In this document: positions 1-6,705 of the stretch, one piece after another
Layout: each line of letters begins with the position of its first letter
Position numbering within the stretch: the stretch's first letter is position 1
Source: Akkermansiaceae bacterium
Lineage (GTDB): Bacteria; Verrucomicrobiota; Verrucomicrobiia; Verrucomicrobiales; Akkermansiaceae
Reading direction: 5' to 3'
Assembly (NCBI GenBank): GCA_029288115.1
Contig: JARFPV010000663.1
Location: 1 to 9,908, forward strand
Length of the DNA stretch: 9,908 nt
Made by a program: the position numbers and the translations under genes
The notes under the pieces: model-generated
Database searches by the model: none
What the model was told of the DNA's origin: nothing
Seen by the model: only the letters and a program-made list of their open reading frames with translations

Positions 1-123
1 CTTTCTGTCCGATCCGCATTTCCAAATGACTACCACACTCAAACAGAATGCCTCGAATCGATGAGACAGGCCGATTTCTGGGATCACCACAAGCCAGCAT
101 CACGAAGATAGTTAGAAAAAGTA
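1..123 (+). pseudogene. N-terminal fragment of the type III polyketide synthase, ending at an in-frame TAG
   Basis: Reading frame 1 is open from base 1 to 108 and continues, in the same frame, into the polyketide synthase body after one TAG at 109-111. The peptide includes FPNDYHTQTECLESMRQADF and then ...ASRR-stop-LEKVLAGDSGI. This fits the start of bacterial type III polyketide synthases, where a short 'PP..YTQ..C/L..A' stretch is followed by 'SR..L.KVL.GD.GI.RH'. The frame is unchanged across the stop, so this is a nonsense codon rather than a frameshift. The gene's true start lies a few codons before the left edge. The stop could be a real mutation, a sequencing error or a recoded amber codon; the sequence alone cannot decide. 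Confidence 0.65.
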
Positions 124-1017
124 TTGGCTGGCGACTCCGGGATAGACGGTCGCCACTTCTGCCTCGAACAACTCTCGCACGCGTGGAAATATGATGCTGA
201 AGGGCTGAACAATTACTATGAAAAATCCGCACCAGCCCTTGCCGTTGATGCTGTACGCAAGGCACTGGATGACGCAGCACTATCGCCGGGTGACGTCGAT
301 GTGATTTTTGTGAGTTCATGCACAGGATATCTCTGTCCTGGTGTGAGTAGCCATGTAGCTGAGCAGTTAGGGCTACGGCCTGATGTTTTTATGCAGGACA
401 TGACGGGCTTCGGTTGTGGTGCTGCCGTACCACTGATTCGTGCAGCACATGGAGTTATCCAATCCAATCCGGATCTTGTCGCGGTCACAGTTTCCGTGGA
501 AGTCTGCTCGGCAGCATTCTATGTGGAAAACGACGTCGGAGTCTTGGTGAGCACCTGCCTGTTTGGCGACGGTGCCGCCGCTGCCGTCTGGAGTGGTCAC
601 GGTGGCAACTGGCAGGTGGATCATTTTCAATCACTACACATCCCCGAGGAGCGCGAGAAAATCCGCTTCACCAACGCGAAGGGTATGTTGCGTAACCAGC
701 TCCACCGCACGGTTCCCGAACTCGCTGGAGAAACGGTGAACAAGCTCTACCAAAAACGCACACGCGATCCCGACGAGTGGATTACCCACGGTGGCGGGCG
801 GGATGTGATCGAGCAGTTAGAAGAAGTTCTTCCAGTGAAAAATCTAACCTATGCTCGCGAAGTCATGCGCAAATACGGTAACCTGAGCAGCCCGTCTGTT
901 TTGGTCGCATTAGAGCAATTTCTTGATGAAAATCATGACAACGCCGAAAACCTATGGGTGTGTGCGTTCGGTGCAGGATTTTCCGCACACAGCTGCGAGC
1001 TAGAGCGAGTTTCTTAA
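124..1017 (+). CDS. Type III polyketide synthase (chalcone synthase-like), body downstream of an in-frame stop
   Basis: This is a thiolase-fold enzyme that condenses malonyl-CoA extender units onto an acyl-CoA starter to make alkylpyrones or resorcinol/phloroglucinol-type products. Counting from the TTG at 124, all three catalytic residues are present: Cys98 in GFGCGAA, His222 in WITHGGGR and Asn253 in YGNLSSP. The family signatures CTGYLCPG (66-73), VCSAAFYVENDVG and LFGDGAAAAV (146-155) are also clear. The TTG start is only the first possible restart after the TAG at 109-111. It has no ribosome-binding site, and about 45-50 N-terminal residues of the family would be lost, so function is doubtful unless the stop is an error or is read through. 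With the 41 upstream codons in the window the length is about 338, close to the usual ~350. The starter unit and product are unknown. The gene converges on purN with a 4-base overlap. Confidence 0.85.
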   Translation: MAGDSGIDGRHFCLEQLSHAWKYDAEGLNNYYEKSAPALAVDAVRKALDDAALSPGDVDVIFVSSCTGYLCPGVSSHVAEQLGLRPDVFMQDMTGFGCGAAVPLIRAAHGVIQSNPDLVAVTVSVEVCSAAFYVENDVGVLVSTCLFGDGAAAAVWSGHGGNWQVDHFQSLHIPEEREKIRFTNAKGMLRNQLHRTVPELAGETVNKLYQKRTRDPDEWITHGGGRDVIEQLEEVLPVKNLTYAREVMRKYGNLSSPSVLVALEQFLDENHDNAENLWVCAFGAGFSAHSCELERVS

Positions 1018-1610
1018 CTCATCGAGCCTGCTACTTGCTTGATGGCTGCCGGATAGAGCCCGTGCTCCTGCTCTTGAATCCGGGCGTGCAAGCTCTCCGC
1101 TGTGTCGTCGGGCAGCACCGGAACCTTCGCCTGAAGAATGATGGGACCAGTGTCCATACCGGCATCCACATAGTGCACGGTGCAACCGGACTCTTCTGCC
1201 CCGGCATCGACCGCCTGCTTCCATGCCATCAACCCGGGAAACTCAGGCAACAGCGACGGGTGGATGTTGATGATCCTGTCAGGAAAGATATCGAGTAACG
1301 GTTGCTTCACCAGTCGCATAAAGCCAGCGAGGCAAACGAGATCAACGCCAAGCGATTTGAGTTTCTCCGCAACCTCCCGCTGGGACACATCCGGAAAGCG
1401 GGTCTCATACCCCTGACAGTCAATCACCTCTGCAGCAATGCCTGCATTTTTTGCCCGCTCCAGGATGTAGGCGTCAGGATTATCAGAAAGCACCAACACG
1501 ATCTCCGCATTCAAACTGCCATCCTGAATCGCATCGAGAATTGCCTGCATGTTGGAGCCAGACCCAGAACCAAGCACCCCGAGTTTGATTTTGCCGTCAC
1601 CTGTGGACAT
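1014..1610 (-). CDS. purN: Phosphoribosylglycinamide formyltransferase (GAR transformylase 1)
   Basis: PurN transfers a formyl group from 10-formyltetrahydrofolate to GAR to give FGAR, the third step of cytosolic purine synthesis. With the start used here (198 aa) the phosphate-binding loop GSGSGSN lies at 14-20. The catalytic Asn115 and His117 are in IINIHPSLLP, and the catalytic Asp153 is in GMDTGPI, aligned with Asn106, His108 and Asp144 of the E. coli enzyme. Length is normal for the family. Two in-frame ATGs exist, at 1616 and 1610. An AGGA (1618-1621) sits 7 bases before the inner one but only 1 base before the outer one, so 1610 is preferred. The gene stands alone, divergent from the aminopeptidase and convergent with the polyketide synthase, and its TAA overlaps the latter's TAA within one TTAA. 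Confidence 0.95.
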   Translation of the reverse strand: MSTGDGKIKLGVLGSGSGSNMQAILDAIQDGSLNAEIVLVLSDNPDAYILERAKNAGIAAEVIDCQGYETRFPDVSQREVAEKLKSLGVDLVCLAGFMRLVKQPLLDIFPDRIINIHPSLLPEFPGLMAWKQAVDAGAEESGCTVHYVDAGMDTGPIILQAKVPVLPDDTAESLHARIQEQEHGLYPAAIKQVAGSMS

Positions 1611-1617
1611 GCCCATG

Positions 1618-1621
1618 TCCT
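1618..1621 (-). promoter_or_regulatory. Shine-Dalgarno AGGA for purN
   Basis: On the minus strand AGGA is followed by 7 bases and then the ATG at 1610. It is one of the few recognisable ribosome-binding sites in the window, and it decides between the two candidate purN starts. Confidence 0.5.
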
Positions 1622-1689
1622 AGTTGGGGTAAATCATTCGGGCAATTGTAATCTTGCTTCTTTGCTCTTTTCTCTTATTGCTCGCACTC

Positions 1690-2790
1690 ATGCAAGATCC
1701 ACGTATTCCTCAGCTCGCCCGTCAGCTTGTCCGCTACTCCACCGCTGTCAAAAAAGGCGAAAAGGTGTTGATCCACCTCGTTGACGTGCCAGACGAGATC
1801 GGGGTGGCACTCATCAAGGAGGTTCGGGCACGCAAGGGCATTCCCTTCATCAAAATTGAACACGGATTAGTATCCCGTGCGATGTCCATGAACGCCACCG
1901 ATGAGCAATATAAAATCATCGCCAAACACCAGATGGCCGAAATGAAAGACATGGACGCCTATATCGCCCTGCGCGGCTCAAGCAACATCTGCGAAAATAG
2001 CGACGTCCCCACGGCCAAGATGAAAACCATCATGACCCACATGCGCAAGGTGCTGAACCGGCGTGTCGATCATACGAAATGGTGTGTACTGCGCTGGCCA
2101 CATCCGTCGATGGCCCAGCAGGCAGGCATGAGCACCGAGGCATTCGAGGACTTTTACTTCGATGTCTGCCTGTTCGATTACAAATCTCAAATCCCCGCCA
2201 TGAATGCCCTGAAGCGCATGGTGGAAAAAACCGACCAGGTCCACATCGTCGGACCAGGCACCGATCTTCGTTTCTCACTCAAAGGCATCCCAGCCCTGAT
2301 CAGCGCCGGAAATTACAACGTGCCCGACGGAGAAGTCTTCACCGCCCCGGTCAAAAACAGCGCCGAAGGCGTCATCCAGTACAACGTGCCGTCTCTCTAC
2401 CAAGGCATCCCGTTCGACAACGTACGCTTCGAGTTCAAAGAAGGAAAAATTATCAAGGCGGAAGCAGGAGCCCAAACCAAGGCACTCAACAAGATCCTCG
2501 ATGCGGATCCTGGAGCACGTTACATTGGCGAGTTCGCTCTGGGCCTTCACCCCGGCATCAAAGAACCCATGCGCGATATCCTCTTCGATGAAAAAATCGC
2601 CGGCTCGTTCCACTTCACACCCGGCCAGGCGTATGAGGATGCCGACAATGGCAACCGCTCGCAGGTCCACTGGGATCTGGTCAATATCCAGCGCAAGGAC
2701 TACGGCGGTGGAGAGATCTACTTCGACGGCAAACTGATCCGCAAAAACGGACAGTTTCTTGCCAAATCACTGCAGAAATTGAATTTCTAA
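1690..2790 (+). CDS. M29-family metallo-aminopeptidase (AmpS/PepS/aminopeptidase T type)
   Basis: This is a cytosolic two-metal exopeptidase that removes N-terminal residues from peptides. All five expected metal ligands of family M29 can be placed in the 366-aa product: Glu215 in PDGEVFTAP, Glu281 in YIGEFALGLHPGI, His308 in GSFHFTPG, and His327 and Asp329 in QVHWDLV. Tyr315 in GQAYEDAD matches the conserved active-site tyrosine. The N-terminal half (about 1-190) is the family's substrate-side domain. The frame is open back to a TTG at 1654, but the extra 12 residues (MLLCSFLLLLAL) are not family-like, and the ATG at 1690 gives the usual MxDPR-xxxLA start. No Shine-Dalgarno is seen. The next gene starts 3 bases after the stop, so they are probably co-transcribed. 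Confidence 0.93.
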   Translation: MQDPRIPQLARQLVRYSTAVKKGEKVLIHLVDVPDEIGVALIKEVRARKGIPFIKIEHGLVSRAMSMNATDEQYKIIAKHQMAEMKDMDAYIALRGSSNICENSDVPTAKMKTIMTHMRKVLNRRVDHTKWCVLRWPHPSMAQQAGMSTEAFEDFYFDVCLFDYKSQIPAMNALKRMVEKTDQVHIVGPGTDLRFSLKGIPALISAGNYNVPDGEVFTAPVKNSAEGVIQYNVPSLYQGIPFDNVRFEFKEGKIIKAEAGAQTKALNKILDADPGARYIGEFALGLHPGIKEPMRDILFDEKIAGSFHFTPGQAYEDADNGNRSQVHWDLVNIQRKDYGGGEIYFDGKLIRKNGQFLAKSLQKLNF

Positions 2791-2793
2791 GCG

Positions 2794-3231
2794 ATGGAAA
2801 AAGAATCCCATGCGCTCTACGAATGGGTAGAGAGCTTGTTTCAGTATGGAGCAGGCATGGCACGGGTCAGCTTACGGTTCGTTCGAGTCATCTGGCTAAC
2901 GACAGCCGCCGCACTGCTGGGTGGAATTTTTTATCTTACATGGCAAACCGGTGCCCACTGGCTCTGGACAACCGGCTATGGCATCATCGCCCTGCTCCCC
3001 ATCATTGTACTGACCTACTACCACTGGATACTCACTGGGCTGATTAAAGCCCCAGAACAATTGGAATCCGTACGGGAAACATTGGTCCGCTTTCAACAAG
3101 AGCACCCCGAGGAAACCAAAGAGGTCATCAAACACAAAATCTCTGCCGTCGGACGATGGAAAACCTACAAACTCATCGGCAAGGTGGTGAAGGACGTTTT
3201 AAAAGGTGCAGGCGATGTCGGTTCCTCGTAG
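2794..3231 (+). CDS. Two-helix membrane protein of unknown function
   Basis: I do not recognise a family for this 145-aa product. It has a charged N-terminal stretch (1-30) and two predicted membrane helices, about 31-50 (after RFVR) and 60-80, joined by a Trp-rich loop (HWLW). A charged, probably cytosolic, helical tail (88-145) contains many Glu, Lys and Arg and ends in GDVGSS. It follows the aminopeptidase by 3 bases, so translation is probably coupled. Near the 3' end lies the heptamer T-TTA-AAA in the reading phase required for -1 slippage, and the -1 frame stays open for another hydrophobic segment up to 3362. The protein may therefore have a longer, frameshifted form, or this may be a gene broken by an indel. 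Function is unknown. Confidence 0.75.
   Translation: MEKESHALYEWVESLFQYGAGMARVSLRFVRVIWLTTAAALLGGIFYLTWQTGAHWLWTTGYGIIALLPIIVLTYYHWILTGLIKAPEQLESVRETLVRFQQEHPEETKEVIKHKISAVGRWKTYKLIGKVVKDVLKGAGDVGSS
3198..3204 (+). promoter_or_regulatory. Candidate -1 ribosomal frameshift heptamer T TTA AAA
   Basis: In the frame of the two-helix protein the codons read GTT TTA AAA GGT, which makes a canonical X XXY YYZ heptamer 24 bases before its TAG (3229-3231). Purine-rich, Shine-Dalgarno-like stretches precede it (AAGGTGG at 3181-3187 and AAGGA at 3190-3194), comparable in placement to the stimulator in dnaX. No strong downstream hairpin is evident. A -1 shift would add residues up to the TGA at 3360-3362, including one membrane helix. 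Confidence 0.35.
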
Positions 3232-3254
3232 GGTACTTCAAAATTCTCACTTCG

Positions 3255-3362
3255 ATGGCCAACCCCGTGTTCTGGTTCATCCTAGTCATCTCACTCATAC
3301 TTGCCCTCACGTTTTCCACCTGTATGATCATGCTTCTTGGCATTTTGCTCCTCTTCGGCTGA
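3255..3362 (+). CDS. 35-aa hydrophobic single-helix ORF, independent or frameshifted tail of the upstream gene
   Basis: From the ATG at 3255 the product is MANPVFWF followed by an almost unbroken hydrophobic run to ILLLFG, which is one membrane helix and little else. No ribosome-binding site precedes it. The frame is also open upstream through the last part of the two-helix gene, and the bases between that gene's stop and this ATG still read as a plausible protein (FLVGYFKILTS). It could be a separate small membrane protein, or the C-terminal helix of the upstream protein reached by -1 frameshifting or lost through an indel. No known family is recognised. Its stop lies inside a perfect 10-bp inverted repeat. 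Confidence 0.45.
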   Translation: MANPVFWFILVISLILALTFSTCMIMLLGILLLFG

Positions 3363-3375
3363 TCAATCAGCCGAA
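3354..3375 (+). repeat. Perfect 10-bp inverted repeat across the small ORF's stop codon
   Basis: TTCGGCTGAT and ATCAGCCGAA are exact reverse complements separated by CA, and would form a tight RNA hairpin. The TGA of the small ORF (3360-3362) is in the left arm. The bases after it are AAAAACC, not a T-run, so it is not a standard intrinsic terminator for the + strand. It could shield an mRNA end or reduce read-through into the sulfatase gene. Confidence 0.55.
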
Positions 3376-3409
3376 AAACCACATGCCAACCAACCGTATT
3401 CCTTGTCCC

Positions 3410-4786
3410 ATGCTAAAGAATTTACTGCTCGCACTTGTCTTCCTGCCTCTCACCGCACAGGCAAAGTCACCCAACATCGTCTACATCCTGCTCGATGATG
3501 CCGGCTATGGCGACCTGTCCTGCTACGGGCAGAAAAAATTCACCACACCGAATATCGACCGCATCGCCAAGGAGGGGATGAAGTTTACCCAGCATTACTC
3601 CGGCTCCACTGTTTGTGCGCCCACACGGTCCGTCCTGATGACTGGCCTCCATACCGGCCACACCCAGTCGCGCGGCAACCGCGAACACAAACCCGTCGGC
3701 CAGTTCCCCATTCCCAAAGAAACATTCACCATCGCCGAAGCCCTGAAAGCCAAAGGCTACGCCACCGGCGCATTCGGTAAGTGGGGGCTCGGATTTCCTG
3801 GATCCGAAGGTGACCCCACCAATCAGGGGTTCGATCGCTTTTTCGGCTGGAACTGCCAACGCAACGCGCACACCTACTACCCGACCTGGCTCTACGACGG
3901 CCAAAAGAAGGTTGAGTTCGACGGCAAAACCTACGTCCACACCCTGATCATGGACGAGAGCCTGAAATGGGTTAGGGAAAACAAAGACAATCCCTTCTTC
4001 CTCTACCTCCCCATCGCCATCCCACACGCCGCGATGCACGTGCCGGAAAAGTACGCCGCCCCATTCCGGAAAAAATTCCCCCAGTTTGAGGAAAAAGTAG
4101 GCCGCTACGGCAATAATAAACCCTACAACACCAACCCGGCCGCACAATTCGCCGGCATGATGACCGTGATGGACGAAGGCATCGGCCAGCTCATGGCCCT
4201 GCTCAAGGAACTTAACCTGGACGACAACACCGTGGTCATGCTCAGCTCCGATAACGGCCCGCACAAGGAAGGTGGCCACATGCCCGATTTCTTTAACTCC
4301 AACGGCGGACTCCGCGGCTATAAACGCGACCTGAGCGAGGGCGGCATCCGCGCTCCACTCATCGCACGCTGGCCCGGAAAAATCAAACCCTCCACCACCA
4401 GCCACCACATCTCCGCCCACTGGGACCTCTTCCCCACCGTCTGCGACATCGCTGGTGCCGACACCCCGGAGGGCCTCGACGGCATTTCCTACCTGCCTGA
4501 ACTGACTGGTAAGGAGCAGAAAAAACACGAATACCTCTACTGGGAATTCATGGAACGCGGCGGAAAACGCGCCTTACGATTTGGAAAAAACGGCGAATGG
4601 AAAGCCATCCAACTGAAGATGTCCAAAAACAAGGACGCACCCATCGCCCTCTACCACCTGCCCGAGGACCCTCAGGAAAAAAACAACGTCTCAAGCCATC
4701 ATCCCGAGTTGATCAAATACGTTAAAGAAACCTTCGATCAGGCACACACGAAAAATCCACATTTCCAGTTTCAGTGGGAAAAGTAA
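3410..4786 (+). CDS. Secreted formylglycine-dependent sulfatase (family S1, arylsulfatase-like)
   Basis: The enzyme hydrolyses sulfate esters, probably of glycans, in the periplasm or outside the cell. With the ATG at 3410 the 458-aa product starts with a signal peptide, MLKNLLLALVFLPLTAQA, cleaved before KSPNIVYILLDD. The maturation motif C-A-P-T-R is at 69-73, so Cys69 would become formylglycine. Metal ligands are Asp29/Asp30 (LLDDAGYGD) and Asp281/Asn282 (SSDNGPH). Other active-site candidates are Lys124 (FGKWGLG), His206 (IPHAAMH) and Lys305 (RGYKRDLSEGGIRAP). The frame is open back to 3206, and an ATG occurs at 3383, but only 3410 puts the signal peptide at the N-terminus. The substrate cannot be read from sequence. 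Its 3' end overlaps the next gene by 13 bases. Confidence 0.95.
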   Translation: MLKNLLLALVFLPLTAQAKSPNIVYILLDDAGYGDLSCYGQKKFTTPNIDRIAKEGMKFTQHYSGSTVCAPTRSVLMTGLHTGHTQSRGNREHKPVGQFPIPKETFTIAEALKAKGYATGAFGKWGLGFPGSEGDPTNQGFDRFFGWNCQRNAHTYYPTWLYDGQKKVEFDGKTYVHTLIMDESLKWVRENKDNPFFLYLPIAIPHAAMHVPEKYAAPFRKKFPQFEEKVGRYGNNKPYNTNPAAQFAGMMTVMDEGIGQLMALLKELNLDDNTVVMLSSDNGPHKEGGHMPDFFNSNGGLRGYKRDLSEGGIRAPLIARWPGKIKPSTTSHHISAHWDLFPTVCDIAGADTPEGLDGISYLPELTGKEQKKHEYLYWEFMERGGKRALRFGKNGEWKAIQLKMSKNKDAPIALYHLPEDPQEKNNVSSHHPELIKYVKETFDQAHTKNPHFQFQWEK

Positions 4787-5589
4787 GCTCCATTATTCTG
4801 TTAGCCACCGCCTGGCTCACACTCTGCCAAGCGGAAGAAAACAAGGGTCTTCATATCTCCCTGATATCCGACAGCATCTCTATCGCTCCCGGAGACAGCT
4901 TCACCGTCGGGCTCCACATCCGACACCATCCTGGCTTCCACACATACTGGAAAAACCCAGGCATCGTCGGCATGGCCACCGCCATGGAGTGGACACTCCC
5001 TCCCGGCTTCAAGGCCGGCAAGATTCAGTGGCCCTTCCCCGAACTCACCACCATGGCTAGCCACCCGTGCCACGGTTACGAACGTGATGTCACCCTGCCC
5101 GTGAAAATCACCGCACCCAAAAACATCACCTCAAAAACCATCACCCTGACCGCCAAAACACGCTGGATGTGTTGTGCCAAAGATTGCTACCCCGGATTCA
5201 AAGACTTCTCGATCACTCTTCCGGTTTCCAAACAAAACATCCTAAACAAAAATACATCCAAGCTCTTCCAACAATCCGTCAGAGAACTCCCAAAACTCAC
5301 AGCTCCATGGAAAACCAAGCTTATCACCATGGCCGACCACGCCACCATCAAACTCCAACTGACACCAAACAAAGAAGACTCCCCTGCACCCGAGTATGCT
5401 TTTTCCGAGGACGGCCAGATCTCATCAAACCTAGCCCAAAAGTTCATCAAACAAACCGATGGCTCCTACCTCATGACCATCGCACGCTCAGAATTCTCTC
5501 CCAAAGAAAAAAATAAACTACCCGCCGTGATCAAGGCGGGAAAAAACCACTACTTCATCTCGCCAAGCTATCCAAAATTAGATAGATAG
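4774..5589 (+). CDS. Exported stand-alone DsbD N-terminal-domain-like protein
   Basis: The 271-aa product resembles the periplasmic N-terminal domain of the disulfide reductase DsbD (and ScsB), but it has neither the membrane domain nor the thioredoxin domain. Visible family features are the PGFHTYWKNPG segment (53-63), EWTLPPGFKAGKIQWPFPE (72-90) and the cysteine cluster CCAKDCYPG at 133-141. The last corresponds to the redox Cys pair region (C-x5-CYPP in E. coli DsbD). A signal peptide spans 1-20 (hydrophobic core, then LCQA, cleaved before EEN). The start is a GTG at 4774 inside the end of the sulfatase gene, implying coupled translation; no other start retains the signal peptide. The role may be to pass electrons to, or protect cysteines of, exported partners, but this is inferred from fold and context only. 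Confidence 0.8.
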   Translation: MGKVSSIILLATAWLTLCQAEENKGLHISLISDSISIAPGDSFTVGLHIRHHPGFHTYWKNPGIVGMATAMEWTLPPGFKAGKIQWPFPELTTMASHPCHGYERDVTLPVKITAPKNITSKTITLTAKTRWMCCAKDCYPGFKDFSITLPVSKQNILNKNTSKLFQQSVRELPKLTAPWKTKLITMADHATIKLQLTPNKEDSPAPEYAFSEDGQISSNLAQKFIKQTDGSYLMTIARSEFSPKEKNKLPAVIKAGKNHYFISPSYPKLDR

Positions 5590-5594
5590 TGACC

Positions 5595-6596
5595 ATGAAG
5601 ATTTTCCTAACCCTCCTGCTCACCGTTCTCCCGCTCGCAGCCCAAATCACCTACGAAGGAAAATCCGGACCAGGTAAGGGTAAACATATCGTTTTTGTCG
5701 CTTCCGATCACGAATATCGCACTGAAGAGACTTGCCCCGCTCTTGCCCGCATCCTCGCACAGCATCATGGTTTCAAAACCACCGTGCTTTTCGGCGTAAA
5801 TGAAAAAGGTGAGATCACCGCCGGAGCGTCCGACATCAAAGGTCTCGAAGCACTGGAAAAAGCCGACCTCATGGTCATTTTCACGCGCTTCCTCAATCTC
5901 CCACACGACCAGATGAAACACATCGTTGCCTACCTCGACCGCGGCGGCCCAGTCGTGGGACTGCGCACCGCCTCCCATGGTTTCAAAATTCCAGACGGAA
6001 ACCAATACGCCAAATACAGCTTCCGTTCCAAAGACCCCAAATACGAAAAAGGCTTCGGCCACCAAATCCTCGGCAACACCTGGGTGGGCCACTACGGCCG
6101 AAACCATAAACAAGGCACCCGTATCCAACTCATTCCCGAGCAGAAATCACATCCCATCCTTCGAGGCGTTAAGGACAATGCATTCTGCCACGCAGGTGCC
6201 TACAACGGGATCGCCCGCGAAGGGTTTACAGTTTTGACTAACAGCCAGCCGCTTGTCTCCATGGAAAAGGATGCCGATCCCGATCCCAACAAAAAACCCG
6301 TTCCTTCCACCTGGACCCGACACTACACCGCCAAAAACGGAACCAAAGCCCGCGTCTTCCATTCCACCCAAGGTGCGTCTCAAGATATCCTCGACGAATC
6401 CTACCGCCGCATGCTCATCAATGGCATTTTCTGGGCCGCTGGATTGGAAAAAGAAATCAAACCTGATAACAAAGTCGAATTCGTCGGCAAGTACCAGCCC
6501 AGTAAATTCAGTTTCGGCGGCCACGCCAAGGGAGTAAAACCATCTGATCTTGCCGATATCAACTCGCCTATCATGCCCAAAAAGGCAGCCGAATAG
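5595..6596 (+). CDS. Secreted ThuA-domain protein (class I amidotransferase-like fold)
   Basis: The 333-aa product has a signal peptide (MKIFLTLLLTVLPLAAQ) and one ThuA domain covering most of the mature part: HIVFVASDHEYRTEE (31-45), ADLMVIFTRF, GGPVVGLRTASHGF (117-130), GHQILGNTWVGHYG (155-168) and HPILRGV (186-192). ThuA-like proteins are linked to sugar utilisation, and members are common in Verrucomicrobiota and Planctomycetota next to sulfatases and dehydrogenases; the exact reaction is not established for this type. A GTG at 5589 overlaps the previous stop and is in frame, but the ATG 6 bases later gives a cleaner signal peptide. It is the last gene of the + strand cluster and converges on serC. 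The tail (KFSFGGHAKGVKPSDLAD) is typical of the PVC-group members. Confidence 0.88.
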   Translation: MKIFLTLLLTVLPLAAQITYEGKSGPGKGKHIVFVASDHEYRTEETCPALARILAQHHGFKTTVLFGVNEKGEITAGASDIKGLEALEKADLMVIFTRFLNLPHDQMKHIVAYLDRGGPVVGLRTASHGFKIPDGNQYAKYSFRSKDPKYEKGFGHQILGNTWVGHYGRNHKQGTRIQLIPEQKSHPILRGVKDNAFCHAGAYNGIAREGFTVLTNSQPLVSMEKDADPDPNKKPVPSTWTRHYTAKNGTKARVFHSTQGASQDILDESYRRMLINGIFWAAGLEKEIKPDNKVEFVGKYQPSKFSFGGHAKGVKPSDLADINSPIMPKKAAE

Positions 6597-6690
6597 GCTT
6601 ATCAGGCAAGCTGGTCAAATTCCGTTAAAGTTCTGCTGTGTTATCAATTTCTGACACCTGCTCACCGCGTTTTTATTACGAAGTGGCATA

Positions 6691-6705
6691 AATCGATCAT
6701 CGATT
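6691..6705. repeat. Short inverted repeat in the convergent gap between the ThuA gene and serC
   Basis: AATCGAT and ATCGATT flank a single C and touch the serC stop codon. The 107-base gap 6597-6703 also has a TTTTTATTA stretch near 6670, but no strong GC-rich hairpin with a T-run, so I cannot name a convincing terminator for either gene. Confidence 0.3.

Noticed and set aside
1654..1689. N-terminal extension of the aminopeptidase from TTG (a possible signal peptide, MLLCSFLLLLAL)
   Set aside because: The run is short, lacks positive charge and a cleavage site, and M29 aminopeptidases are cytosolic. The ATG at 1690 gives the usual family start.
3206..3409. A 68-residue N-terminal extension of the sulfatase frame
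   Set aside because: It would bury the signal peptide, it overlaps two other reading frames, and its sequence has no sulfatase similarity.
3467..4528. A 353-codon open frame on the minus strand opposite the sulfatase gene
   Set aside because: It is a shadow of a strong sulfatase coding frame with all catalytic motifs. Its translation is Val/Gly/Phe-rich low-complexity sequence with no recognisable domain.
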